From Alphaproteobacteria bacterium (GTDB taxonomy: Bacteria > Pseudomonadota > Alphaproteobacteria > Micropepsales > Micropepsaceae), in assembly GCA_028869725.1 (NCBI GenBank), contig JAGWRJ010000481.1, positions 1 to 14,799 on the forward strand: DNA of 14,799 nucleotides, written 5' to 3'. This document shows, piece after piece, positions 6,872 through 14,582 of the stretch (positions are counted from its first letter, which is position 1; each line of letters opens with the position of its first letter). The notes under the pieces are model-generated. The model had not been told where the DNA came from. It saw only the letters and a list, made by a program, of their open reading frames with translations, and ran no database searches. Position numbers and translations under genes: made by a program.

Positions 6872-7779
6872 CCGCCGCGAGGATGGGCCTGCGCATAGAT
6901 CCGCATCAACTGCTCGGTTTCGAGCCTGGTGTAGGTCTGTGTCGTCGACAGCGACGCGTGTCCCAACAGCTCCTGAACCGCGCGCAAATCTCCACCTCCG
7001 GCAAGGACATGGGTTGCAAAGGAATGCCGCAGCGCGTGCGGCGTTGCCTTGGCGGACAGCCCCAGAGCACCGCGCAGCCGCTGCATCAGCAATTGCGCCT
7101 CGCGTGCCGACATGGGTCTGCCGGTGCGTGAGACAAAGAGCGGAGCTTCCCGCGCCTGGGCAAAGGGCAGTAGTGAGACATAATGCTCCACTGCCTCGCG
7201 TACCACCGGTAGCAAAGGCACAACTCGTTCCTTGCGCCCCTTGCCGAGAATGCTGAGCGTCTCTCCAAAGGGGACATCGCCGCGCTTGAGCGAGAGGGCC
7301 TCGGAAATCCGCAAGCCGGTGCCGTACAGCAGCGTCAGGAGTGCGCTGTCGCGCGCGGCGAGCCAGTGGACGGGATGGGAGGCTGCCGCAGCCAAAGTCC
7401 GTTCGGCGTCCTGTTCGCTCAAGGGACGCGGGAGACTGCGGACAATGCGCGGCGTTCTGACCGCACGTGCAGCTGGATTGTCGAGCACATTCTCGCGCGC
7501 CAGATGTCTGAAGAAGCTGCGGATCGCTGCTAGCGCCCGCTGGATGCCCCGCGGACCAAGACCATCCCTGCGGCGCGCCGTGATGAACGCACGAATATCG
7601 CTTACCGAAAGGCCGGCCAGCGACTCCTCGGCGATCGCCCCGCCCAGATGGCCCGCCAGAAAATCGAGAAAGCAGTCAAGATCATGACTATAGGCCGTCA
7701 GCGTATGGGGACTTGCCCGCCGCTCATGGGCGAGAAAAGACAGCCAGTCGCGCTTCAGCGCTTCGGCAGATCGAGCCAT
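6868..7779 (-). CDS. xerC: Tyrosine site-specific recombinase XerC
   Basis: Works with XerD at dif to resolve chromosome dimers at division. Seen: a SAM-like N-terminal core-binding domain (residues about 5-95, with RASPHTLTAYSHDL at 21-34 and IRSFFRHLARE at 86-96) and a catalytic domain with the complete set: Arg157 in GTGLRISEAL, Lys180 in GKGRKERVVPL, His248 and Arg251 in HALRHSFATH, His274 in LGHASLSTTQ, and the nucleophile Tyr283. Length 303 residues is normal. I chose the ATG at 7779 because the protein then starts at the usual MARSAEALKRDWLSFL; the open frame reaches back to 7935, but that part overlaps the DUF484 gene and has no domain. The start lies 25 bases inside the DUF484 gene, so the two are coupled. 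A XerC rather than XerD or phage-integrase identity rests on the DUF484-xerC gene order, also found in E. coli. Confidence 0.94.
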   Translation of the reverse strand: MARSAEALKRDWLSFLAHERRASPHTLTAYSHDLDCFLDFLAGHLGGAIAEESLAGLSVSDIRAFITARRRDGLGPRGIQRALAAIRSFFRHLARENVLDNPAARAVRTPRIVRSLPRPLSEQDAERTLAAAASHPVHWLAARDSALLTLLYGTGLRISEALSLKRGDVPFGETLSILGKGRKERVVPLLPVVREAVEHYVSLLPFAQAREAPLFVSRTGRPMSAREAQLLMQRLRGALGLSAKATPHALRHSFATHVLAGGGDLRAVQELLGHASLSTTQTYTRLETEQLMRIYAQAHPRGG

Positions 7780-8438
7780 GCCCGTATCGCCCGTTCCAGA
7801 GCCCGCGCAAAGAAACCGATCTCTTCCGAGCTCTCTTCTCCTTCGAAGCAGCAGGGGGCACGCGCGCCCAGGACAAAAACTGCGGCCGGAGCATCCGCTC
7901 CCAGGCGCAGGCGAAATACCGCAAGGCTCCTGCACTCCTTCCCGCCCGGCCCCAGAAGGACTTCGCCACCATTCGACAGAATTACACCGGTGCCCTCGCG
8001 GCCCAGCATGCGCAGGACCATGCCCGGAGCGATCAGACGTACCCGCTGCGCTCCTGCAACCGCGCGGCTGGCTTCACCTTCGATACAGATTCCGGCACAG
8101 TCAGCGCCAAAGGCCTCGGGCGTACCTACGGCCAACCCTACCGCCTCTGCGAAACTACGCGCGTCGAGCAGCTCGATAATGAGCCGCCGCACGCCTTCGC
8201 CGATGCCCTGGCGGGATCTTAGTCCGTCGCGTTCAGCCCTCAGCGCCGCATTCTCTGTTGTCAGCCGCTCGATAACATAGCGCTGCAGATCCCTGACGGT
8301 GCACTCCTGAAACCGTTCCGGTAACAGCATGGCCAGGAGTTCGCCGTCGGCGGCCAGGCGCGCCCGGTTCATGCGTACAAAGGCCTTGACCGCCTCAGCG
8401 GCGGCTTCAGCGGGATCAAGAAAGGCTGCGCGTTCCAT
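7755..8438 (-). CDS. DUF484 family protein
   Basis: A 227-residue cytosolic protein of the DUF484 family (YigA in E. coli), which has a GAF-like domain of unknown ligand. Seen: a helical N-terminus, AVKAFVRMNRARLAADGELLA (about 17-37) being the usual family opening; a helical stretch with RDLQRYVIERLTTENAALRAE (49-69) that could form a coiled coil; and a GAF-like alpha/beta domain from about 80 to 215. The gene directly precedes and overlaps xerC by 25 bases, the same order as in enterobacteria (dapF-yigA-xerC), which is the best support. Its ATG at 8438 faces the priA region; GGA lies about seven bases upstream of it. Function is not established in any species I know of. Confidence 0.88.
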   Translation of the reverse strand: MERAAFLDPAEAAAEAVKAFVRMNRARLAADGELLAMLLPERFQECTVRDLQRYVIERLTTENAALRAERDGLRSRQGIGEGVRRLIIELLDARSFAEAVGLAVGTPEAFGADCAGICIEGEASRAVAGAQRVRLIAPGMVLRMLGREGTGVILSNGGEVLLGPGGKECRSLAVFRLRLGADAPAAVFVLGARAPCCFEGEESSEEIGFFARALERAIRAWLDLPKR

Positions 8439-8495
8439 AAAATGTCCAGGCCCGCCGGGATTGACCGCAAGGAATCACTCTTTGAAAGTGTACCC

Positions 8496-10697
8496 ATGAA
8501 TTCGGTCCGCTTGAAGCCCGCGCCTGCCGGGATCGCACTGCAGCGCGTGGCGGTTCTGCTGCCTTTGCCGCTGCCAGGCCCGTATGATTACTGTCTTCCC
8601 GAGGGCGTTGCTGCGCAGCGCGGTCTTCTGGTCGAAGCGCCACTTGGGGCGCGTACGACAATAGGAGTCGTTTGGGGCGCCGGCGAAGCAGAGATTGCCC
8701 AGCACAAGCTCAAGACTGCCGTACCACTAGACGGACTTCCAGCCCTGCCGCCCGCCCTGTGCGACTTCGTTGACTGGGTAGCGCGCTACACGCTGAGCCC
8801 TCCAGGATCGGTGCTGGCGCTTGCATTGAGGGCGCGCGGCGCGTTTGCCCCGGAGTCACCCCGACTTGCCTGGCGCCGGACGTCATTTACGCCGGCGCGG
8901 CTCAGCGAGAAGCGCAAGCGTGTACTCGATGTGATGGCGGACGGGCTGGCGCGCAGCGTCGCTGCGATTGCCGAAGAGGCCAACGTCACGCCCGCAATCG
9001 TACGCGCGCTCATTGCGGCCGGAGCCCTGGCAGCTGACGCGCTGCCGGAATTTCTGCCATTACCTTCACCGCAGCCGGATTTTGCTCCACCAAGTCTGCG
9101 CAGCGAACAAAGTGCCGCCGCCGATGCACTGCGCAAGGCCGTCTTGGAGCGCAATTTTTCGGTATCGCTGCTCGATGGTGTGACAGGATCCGGCAAGACC
9201 GAGACCTATTTCGAGGCCGTTGCGCAGGCGCTGCGTGAGGGCCGCCAGGTGCTGATCCTGCTTCCGGAGATCGCACTCACTGTGCAGTTTCTGGAGCGAT
9301 TTGCCGCGCGCTTTGGCTGTCGCCCTGCGGAATGGCATTCTGATATGGGGCAGAAGCAGCGCAAACATGTCTATCGCACCGTGCTTTCCGGTGAAGCCCG
9401 GGTCGTTGTCGGAGCCCGCTCGGCACTGTTCCTGCCCTTTTGCGATCTCGGCCTTATCATTGTCGATGAAGAGCACGAGCAGGCCTTCAAGCAGGAAGAG
9501 GGCGTCATCTACCATGCCCGCGACATGGCGGTGGTACGCGGACGCATTTCGGCAGCCGCGGTCGCTCTGGTCAGCGCGACGCCCTCTCTGGAGAGCTACG
9601 TCAATGCCGAGGCCGGACGCTATCGCTGGTTAAAGCTCACGGCACGGCACGGCGTGGCGAGGATGCCGAAGATCGAGCTCGTCGACCTGCGCCAGGATCG
9701 CCCAGCACCCGGCCAGTGGATGTCTCCTAAACTCATCACTGCGTTGCGGACGACCCTGACCGATGGCGAACAGTCGCTGCTGTTTCTCAACCGCCGGGGC
9801 TACGCGCCGCTGACGCTGTGTGAGCGATGCGGGCACAAACTGACCTGCCACCAATGCTCAGCCTGGCTCGTCGAGCATCGCTATCGCCGCCGCCTTGTCT
9901 GTCATCATTGCGGTGTGGATATGCCAACACCCAAAGCCTGTCCGCAGTGTGGCGAAGAGGCGTGCCTGATCGCCTGCGGCCCGGGCGTGGAACGTCTCGC
10001 CGAGGAATTTGTCCAGCATTTTCCGCAGGCGCGCATGGCAATTGCGTCGTCGGACACCATGCATGGGCCAGCTGAGCTGCAAGCCGCAATCAGCGCGATG
10101 GGACGCGGCGAAATCGATGTTCTGATCGGCACACAGATGATTGCCAAAGGCCATCATTTTCCCAATCTCACCCTGGTAGGCGTGATCGATGCAGATCTTG
10201 GCTCTGCAGATGGCGACCTGCGTGTGCGCGAACGCACTTTCCAGCTACTGCACCAGGTCGCAGGACGCGCAGGACGCGCGACAAGGCCGGGACGGGTACT
10301 CGTACAGACGCACAGTCCCGACGACGATGTGATGCGCGCCGTAGCTGCGGCGGACCGCGACGTCTTCTACGCCCAGGAACGGCAATTGCGCGAACGCACC
10401 CACGCCCCGCCCTTCGGCAGGCTTGCAGCAATCATCCTGTCTGGAGTGGACGGCGAGGCTGTCCGGGAGACCGGAAAACGCCTGGCCCGCGCCGCCCCCG
10501 CTGCCCGGGGGATCAAGATCTGGGGGCCAACTCCGGCATTCTATCAGCTGTTGCGCGGGCGCACGCGCGAGCGGCTTCTGGTACAGACGGAACGGGCAAT
10601 CGACGTGCAGGCCTATCTGCGCCAATGGCTGGAGCCTATCAAGCTGCCTGCCAGTGTCCGGCTCGTGATCGACATCGACCCGGTGAGCTTCTTTTAG
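8496..10697 (+). CDS. priA: Primosomal replication restart helicase PriA
   Basis: A 3'-5' superfamily 2 DNA helicase that recognises stalled forks and loads the replicative helicase for restart. Seen (numbered from the ATG at 8496): the N-terminal DNA 3'-end binding domain opening with VAVLLPLPLPGPYDY (18-32); Walker A GVTGSGKT (228-235); Walker B DEEH (324-327); SATPSLESY (360-368); eight zinc-binding cysteines in C-x2-C pairs at 442/445, 451/454, 469/472 and 482/485; helicase motif GTQMIAKGHHFPNLT (545-559); and motif VI QVAGRAGR (587-594). Length 733 is normal. An in-frame ATG at 8442 would add 18 unconserved residues and sit three bases from the DUF484 start; the ATG at 8496, seven bases after GAAAG (8484-8488), is preferred. 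The stop overlaps that of leuC on the other strand (10694-10697). Confidence 0.96.
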   Translation: MNSVRLKPAPAGIALQRVAVLLPLPLPGPYDYCLPEGVAAQRGLLVEAPLGARTTIGVVWGAGEAEIAQHKLKTAVPLDGLPALPPALCDFVDWVARYTLSPPGSVLALALRARGAFAPESPRLAWRRTSFTPARLSEKRKRVLDVMADGLARSVAAIAEEANVTPAIVRALIAAGALAADALPEFLPLPSPQPDFAPPSLRSEQSAAADALRKAVLERNFSVSLLDGVTGSGKTETYFEAVAQALREGRQVLILLPEIALTVQFLERFAARFGCRPAEWHSDMGQKQRKHVYRTVLSGEARVVVGARSALFLPFCDLGLIIVDEEHEQAFKQEEGVIYHARDMAVVRGRISAAAVALVSATPSLESYVNAEAGRYRWLKLTARHGVARMPKIELVDLRQDRPAPGQWMSPKLITALRTTLTDGEQSLLFLNRRGYAPLTLCERCGHKLTCHQCSAWLVEHRYRRRLVCHHCGVDMPTPKACPQCGEEACLIACGPGVERLAEEFVQHFPQARMAIASSDTMHGPAELQAAISAMGRGEIDVLIGTQMIAKGHHFPNLTLVGVIDADLGSADGDLRVRERTFQLLHQVAGRAGRATRPGRVLVQTHSPDDDVMRAVAAADRDVFYAQERQLRERTHAPPFGRLAAIILSGVDGEAVRETGKRLARAAPAARGIKIWGPTPAFYQLLRGRTRERLLVQTERAIDVQAYLRQWLEPIKLPASVRLVIDIDPVSFF

Positions 10698-12109
10698 GCA
10701 GTTTGTTTGCCCGCCACCGTACGAACATCGACAAGATGACCGGCAATGGCGGCAGCGGCAGCCATGGCCGGGCTCATCAGATGGGTCCGGCCAGCGCGCC
10801 CCTGCCGTCCCTCGAAATTGCGGTTCGAGGTCGAGGCACAGCGCTCTCCGGGCTCCAGGCGGTCCGCATTCATGGCCAGGCACATCGAGCAGCCAGGTTC
10901 GCGCCATTCAAATCCGGCTTCGCGGAAAATCCGGTCAAGCCCTTCGGCTTCGGCCTGTTCTTTGACGAGACCGGAGCCTGGCACCACCATCGCGCCCACA
11001 TGCGAGGCTACCTTCTTGCCGCGTACGACTTCGGCCGCAGCGCGCAAATCCTCAATACGGCCATTGGTACAGGAGCCGATGAAGACACGGTCAATCCGTA
11101 CCGCCTCCAGCGCGGTGCCAGGTGTGAGCGCCATATAGGCGAGAGCGCGCTCGATCGAACTGCGCCGGTTGGCGTCGGGTTCGGCAGACGGATCTGGTAC
11201 CGCAGCGCCGATGAACAGACCCTGTTCGGGCGATGTGCCCCAGGTCACCATGGGGGCGACGCTGGCCCCATCGATGATGATTTCCTGGTCGAATACCGCA
11301 TCAGGATCGGATTTCAGCGTGCGCCAATACATCATGGCCGCCTCATAGGCCGCACCCTTCGGCGCCCGAGGCCGGCCGGCGATGTAAGCGAAGGTGGTCT
11401 CGTCGGGCGCGATCAGACCTGCGCGCGCACCAGCTTCGATGGTCATGTTGCACAAGGTCATGCGACCTTCCATGGAAAGAGCGCGCACCGCCTCACCGGC
11501 GTATTCGATGACATGGCCAGTGCCGCCGGCCGTGCCGATGCGGGCAATAATGGCGAGCGCGAGATCCTTGGCGGACACGCCAGGCGCCAGTCGGCCGTTG
11601 ACGGTCACCCGCATGTTCCTGGCCTTGGGCATGGCAAGCGTCTGGGTGGCAAGGACATGCTCGACCTCCGAGGTGCCTATGCCAAACGCCAGCGCGCCAA
11701 AAGCGCCGTGGGTTGAGGTGTGGGAATCGCCGCAGACAATGGTAGTGCCCGGCAGGGTCCAGCCCTGCTCGGGGCCAACGATGTGAACGATGCCCTGACG
11801 CACATCGTTCATCGGGATGTATTCGATACCGAACGCCGCGGCGTTCTCCTCCAGCGTCTTGACCTGCAGCGCCGCCTCAGGATCGGCAATGGGCTGATCG
11901 CGGTCCTTGGTCGGGACGTTGTGATCGGCCACGGCAAGCGTCAGATCCGGCCGGCGCACCTTGCGCCCGCTCAGGCGCAGGCCCTCAAAGGCCTGGGGGC
12001 TGGTCACCTCATGCACGAGATGACGGTCAATATAGATGATGGGTGAGGCGCCTTGCGGCGCCGCTACCAGGTGGGCATCCCAGATCTTGTCATACAGCGT
12101 TTTGGCCAT
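10694..12109 (-). CDS. leuC: 3-isopropylmalate dehydratase large subunit
   Basis: With LeuD it isomerises 2-isopropylmalate to 3-isopropylmalate in leucine synthesis; an aconitase-family [4Fe-4S] enzyme in the cytosol. Seen: YIDRHLVHEVTSPQAFEGLR (26-45), VCGDSHTSTHGAFGALAFGI (125-144), and the three cluster-binding cysteines Cys347 (GSCTNGR), Cys407 and Cys410 (PGCSMC). Length 471 matches the heterodimeric bacterial form. The ATG at 12109 lies nine bases after the stop of the HIG1-type gene, with AGATAAGA overlapping that stop as a possible ribosome binding site, so the two are probably cotranscribed. No leuD lies downstream: the gene ends tail to tail with priA, overlapping it by four bases. 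leuD must be elsewhere. Confidence 0.97.
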   Translation of the reverse strand: MAKTLYDKIWDAHLVAAPQGASPIIYIDRHLVHEVTSPQAFEGLRLSGRKVRRPDLTLAVADHNVPTKDRDQPIADPEAALQVKTLEENAAAFGIEYIPMNDVRQGIVHIVGPEQGWTLPGTTIVCGDSHTSTHGAFGALAFGIGTSEVEHVLATQTLAMPKARNMRVTVNGRLAPGVSAKDLALAIIARIGTAGGTGHVIEYAGEAVRALSMEGRMTLCNMTIEAGARAGLIAPDETTFAYIAGRPRAPKGAAYEAAMMYWRTLKSDPDAVFDQEIIIDGASVAPMVTWGTSPEQGLFIGAAVPDPSAEPDANRRSSIERALAYMALTPGTALEAVRIDRVFIGSCTNGRIEDLRAAAEVVRGKKVASHVGAMVVPGSGLVKEQAEAEGLDRIFREAGFEWREPGCSMCLAMNADRLEPGERCASTSNRNFEGRQGRAGRTHLMSPAMAAAAAIAGHLVDVRTVAGKQTA

Positions 12110-12118
12110 GTCGATGTC

Positions 12119-12310
12119 TTATCTGCGTGCAAAGTAGAAAACGGCGAGCATGATGAGGATGGTGACAAACTGTGCCAACACGCGCATGCGCATCAGCCGA
12201 TTGGACCAGCTGCGAGCTTTAGCACCCTCGACAAACAAGGTCGACAGGCCAAGGATCAGAATGACCACAACGACCGCCATTCCGATGCCGACAAAGATCA
12301 ATCCGCTCAC
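12119..12310 (-). CDS. Small HIG1-domain twin-transmembrane protein
   Basis: A 63-residue inner-membrane protein with two hydrophobic helices (residues about 3-25 and 47-60) joined by a basic loop, VEGAKARSWSNRLMRMRVLAQ (27-47). The loop's RxRxxxQ pattern is the core of the hypoxia-induced gene 1 (HIG1) domain, whose mitochondrial members help assemble or tune cytochrome c oxidase and supercomplexes; short bacterial members are common in alphaproteobacteria and mostly unstudied. I chose the GTG at 12310: it directly follows the strong AAGGAAGG (12315-12322), and the coding frame upstream of it, which reaches back to 12400, is arginine/proline-rich and unlike a protein. It probably leads a transcript that continues into leuC. 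A respiratory role is inferred from eukaryotic relatives. Confidence 0.82.
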   Translation of the reverse strand: MSGLIFVGIGMAVVVVILILGLSTLFVEGAKARSWSNRLMRMRVLAQFVTILIMLAVFYFARR

Positions 12311-12314
12311 GGAA

Positions 12315-12322
12315 CCTTCCTT
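12315..12322 (-). promoter_or_regulatory. Ribosome binding site deciding a GTG start
   Basis: AAGGAAGG on the minus strand, four bases before the GTG at 12310 (seven from the first AAGGA). It is the strongest ribosome binding site in the window and fixes the start of the 63-residue HIG1-type gene. Confidence 0.7.
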
Positions 12323-12420
12323 CAGGGACCAGCATAGAGGCGGGCGGCCACCCGGACCCGCGCGGCATGCCGCCGCAGGCCATGGTAGGATCGCCGCCAC
12401 GGTTTGACAAAGGGGAAGCG

Positions 12421-13446
12421 ATGACTGCCGACATGAATACTATCCCGCCAGAGCTGGCAGCGCGCGCCGAACAGGGCGATAGCGATGCCCAGATTACACT
12501 GGGGCGGCATTTCGATGCGGCAGGGCAGGTGGCGCTGGCGCGTGGCTGGTTTGCACGCGCCGCCAAAGCCGGACGCCGCGACGGTCTGCGCGAGCTTGCC
12601 ACCAGTCTGTTGATCCGCACGCCCATCGTGGAGCGTGACGGCCTCGGTATGATGCAGGCGGCGGCCCGGGATGGCGACGCGCTGGCGGCCTATTACTGGG
12701 GGCTTCTGACCGCTGAGGCACAGTTTGAGGAGCGTTGGCAGGTGGGGATTGCCTGCCTTGGCGATGCTGCAGGGCGCGGCCTTGCCGTTGCCCGCGAGGA
12801 GCTGGAGCTTCTGGCGCCCAATGGAGCCGCCGAATTTACCGCCGAGGCGTTTGCCAGCCGTCTGCCCCTGGAGTTTATCTGCCGCGAACCGAGAATCGCC
12901 ATCATCCGCAACTGCCTGCGGCCAGATCTGTGCGACTGGCTGATCCGCCACAACCGCGACCGGAGCACGCGCGCGCCGGTCCATGATCCTGCAAGCGGAA
13001 ATCATCGCATCGAGTACGCGCGTTCCAACAGTCACGTGGTGTGCGACCTGCCCAATACAAGCATGGTCCTCACTCTGCTGCGTGCCCGCATTCTGGCGAG
13101 CATTTCACCTGCGGCCCAACCTGAAGTGACGACGCTCCTGCATTATCGACCCGGTGAAGAGTTCATGCCGCATTACGACTTCTTTGACCTGAGCAATCCG
13201 GGCTCGGCGCGCGAAGTCGCGCAGAAAGGTCAGCGCAGCGTCACCTGCCTTGTCTATCTCAATGACGACTATCAGGGCGGCGAAACCGAATTCCTGCGCG
13301 TCGGCATTCAGCATCGCGGCCGCAAGGGCGACGCGCTGGTGTTCTGGAACCTGCTTGCAGACCGCCGTCCCGACCCACTCACCTATCACGCTGGCCGACC
13401 CACGACCGTAGGTGAGAAGTGGGTCGTGTCGCAGTGGCTGCGATAG
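12421..13446 (+). CDS. Prolyl-4-hydroxylase-like 2-oxoglutarate/Fe(II) oxygenase with Sel1-like N-terminal region
   Basis: A cytosolic dioxygenase that should couple oxidative decarboxylation of 2-oxoglutarate to hydroxylation of an unknown substrate. Seen: an alpha-helical N-terminal region (about residues 8-130) with Sel1/TPR-like elements such as AEQGDSDAQITLGRHFDAAG (16-35), GWFARAAKAG (42-51) and AARDGDALAAYYWG (81-94); then the oxygenase domain from about 155, with the iron facial triad His251 and Asp253 (PHYDFF) and His323 (YHAG), the 2-oxoglutarate lysine Lys333 (GEKWVVSQW), and CLVYLNDDYQGGETEF (276-291). All catalytic residues are present. The ATG at 12421 follows AGGGGA (12411-12416); an earlier in-frame ATG at 12367 lies upstream of that site. 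It diverges from the HIG1-type gene across 110 bases and converges on gloA with three bases between stops. The Sel1-like part may bind the protein substrate (inference). Confidence 0.92.
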   Translation: MTADMNTIPPELAARAEQGDSDAQITLGRHFDAAGQVALARGWFARAAKAGRRDGLRELATSLLIRTPIVERDGLGMMQAAARDGDALAAYYWGLLTAEAQFEERWQVGIACLGDAAGRGLAVAREELELLAPNGAAEFTAEAFASRLPLEFICREPRIAIIRNCLRPDLCDWLIRHNRDRSTRAPVHDPASGNHRIEYARSNSHVVCDLPNTSMVLTLLRARILASISPAAQPEVTTLLHYRPGEEFMPHYDFFDLSNPGSAREVAQKGQRSVTCLVYLNDDYQGGETEFLRVGIQHRGRKGDALVFWNLLADRRPDPLTYHAGRPTTVGEKWVVSQWLR

Positions 13447-13449
13447 GCG

Positions 13450-13890
13450 CTACCAGCTGCCGCTGTTGGACATGGAGGCCCAGGGCTCGGCAGGCGCTTT
13501 AGGCGTGCCCTCCTGAAGAAGCTCGATCGAAATTCCGTCGGGCGAACGCACAAACGCCATGTGCCCGTCGCGCGGCGGCCGGTTGATGGTGACCCCGCCA
13601 TCCATCAGGCGCTGGCAGGTCGCGTAGATATCTTCGACGCGATAGGCCAGATGCCCGAAATTGCGCCCGCCGCGATAGTCTTCCGGATCCCAGTTGTATG
13701 TGAGTTCAACCAATGGTGCCTGACTGGCTTCGGCAAGTTTCAGATCGTCCGGCGCGCAGAGAAAGACGAGGGTAAAGCGCCCCTTGTCATTGTCGATACG
13801 ACGGACCTCCTTGAGCCCCAGCTTGGTGCAGTAGAAGTCAAGACTGGCGGCAAGGTCCGACACCCGGACCATCGTGTGCAGATAACGCAT
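13450..13890 (-). CDS. gloA: Lactoylglutathione lyase (glyoxalase I)
   Basis: Converts the hemithioacetal of methylglyoxal and glutathione to S-lactoylglutathione, the first step of methylglyoxal detoxification in the cytosol. Seen: a vicinal-oxygen-chelate fold in two beta-alpha-beta3 halves with the four metal ligands in place: His5 (MRYLHTMVRV), Glu62 (LVELTYN), His80 (GHLAYRV) and Glu123 (GISIELL). The first half also has SLDFYCTKLGL (16-26), and length is 146 residues. The compact length without the extra insertions of the zinc type suggests a nickel or cobalt enzyme (inference). The ATG at 13890 follows GGAGAG (13895-13900) by four bases; the in-frame ATG at 13902 overlaps that site. 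It lies 20 bases after the stress-protein gene and is probably cotranscribed with it. Confidence 0.94.
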   Translation of the reverse strand: MRYLHTMVRVSDLAASLDFYCTKLGLKEVRRIDNDKGRFTLVFLCAPDDLKLAEASQAPLVELTYNWDPEDYRGGRNFGHLAYRVEDIYATCQRLMDGGVTINRPPRDGHMAFVRSPDGISIELLQEGTPKAPAEPWASMSNSGSW

Positions 13891-13910
13891 GCAACTCTCC
13901 ATGAAACAGA

Positions 13911-14405
13911 TCAGGCCAGGGCGTCGATGTCGGCATCGCTGAGGCGCCCTGGAACAATGGTTAGAGGGATGGGAAAGTTCCCAGACTGGGCTCCGGCAAT
14001 CATCGATACCAGTGGGCCGGGACCGTCCCTGGAGGTCGCCGCACCCAGCACAAGAATCGACATATCCGGATCAGACTCTATCAGATTCTTGATCGTCGCG
14101 GCCGCCTCACCCTGCACGATTACCAGTTCGGGAAACAACCCGCTCAGTTCGTTGACGTACTTTGCTGCGGCATGAATCGCACTTTCAGCTTCTTCATGCG
14201 CTTCCTGCCGCATGATCTCTTCCACACCGCGCCACTGCTGATAATCAGCCGCTTCGGCAATGCAGACCAAAGACACCCGCCCTCCCGTATGCTGGGCCCG
14301 GCGGGTGGCAAAGCGCAGCGCCACCCGACACTCCGGCGTCTTGTCCACGACCACAAGAAACTTGCGCGGAAACCTGTCCCGCGACGATCGCGCGATCTGG
14401 CTCAT
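13911..14405 (-). CDS. Universal stress protein (UspA family)
   Basis: A 164-residue cytosolic protein of the universal stress protein family. Seen: an opening beta strand FLVVVDKTPECRVALRFA (about 16-33), where Asp21 is the usual adenine-pocket residue, and a closing part VLGAATSRDGPGPLVSMIAG (about 118-137). The canonical ATP loop G-x2-G-x9-G-S/T is replaced by GAATSRDGPGPLVS, a variant known in alphaproteobacterial members, so nucleotide binding is uncertain. The ending PIPLTIVPGRLSDADIDALA is also typical of that branch. The ATG at 14405 has no evident ribosome binding site. It heads a probable uspA-gloA unit downstream of mutS, suggesting a stress-related pair (inference). Confidence 0.88.
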   Translation of the reverse strand: MSQIARSSRDRFPRKFLVVVDKTPECRVALRFATRRAQHTGGRVSLVCIAEAADYQQWRGVEEIMRQEAHEEAESAIHAAAKYVNELSGLFPELVIVQGEAAATIKNLIESDPDMSILVLGAATSRDGPGPLVSMIAGAQSGNFPIPLTIVPGRLSDADIDALA

Positions 14406-14499
14406 GGCGCGACAGTGCCCAAGCTACGCCCGGCGGGCAAGTCCCATCGGCTGACCAAAGGCCGATCTTGGAACTGAGCCATGCCTGCCACAGGCTCGA

Positions 14500-14517
14500 T
14501 CACCCTCTGGTGAGAGG
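14500..14517 (-). repeat. Two overlapping alternative hairpins between mutS and the universal stress gene
   Basis: TCACC-CTCT-GGTGA (14500-14513) and CCTCT-GGTG-AGAGG (14504-14517) are two perfect five-base stems with four-base loops that share bases, so only one can form at a time. They lie 66 bases after the mutS stop and 95 bases before the stress-gene start, in a 177-base gap. Neither has a uridine run. Could be chance. Confidence 0.3.
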
Positions 14518-14582
14518 ATGACGAACGAGATCCGCACGATGTCATCGCGCCAGCACGCCGTCTGTCCCTGCATGCCGCAAGA

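Noticed and set aside
7780..7935. A longer XerC with 52 extra N-terminal residues
   Set aside because: The extra part is arginine/cysteine/glycine-rich, overlaps the DUF484 coding sequence, and homologous recombinases begin near the ATG at 7779.
10625..11716. A 363-residue plus-strand open frame opposite leuC
   Set aside because: Antisense to leuC, which has all three cluster cysteines; the shadow protein matches nothing recognisable.
12363..12372. Palindrome CGGCATGCCG as a possible operator between the HIG1-type gene and the oxygenase gene
   Set aside because: Ten bases of GC-rich palindrome are expected by chance in such DNA and no second half-site or repeat was seen.
12322..13035. A 237-residue minus-strand open frame opposite the oxygenase gene
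   Set aside because: It overlaps the coding strand of an intact oxygenase and lacks protein-like composition.
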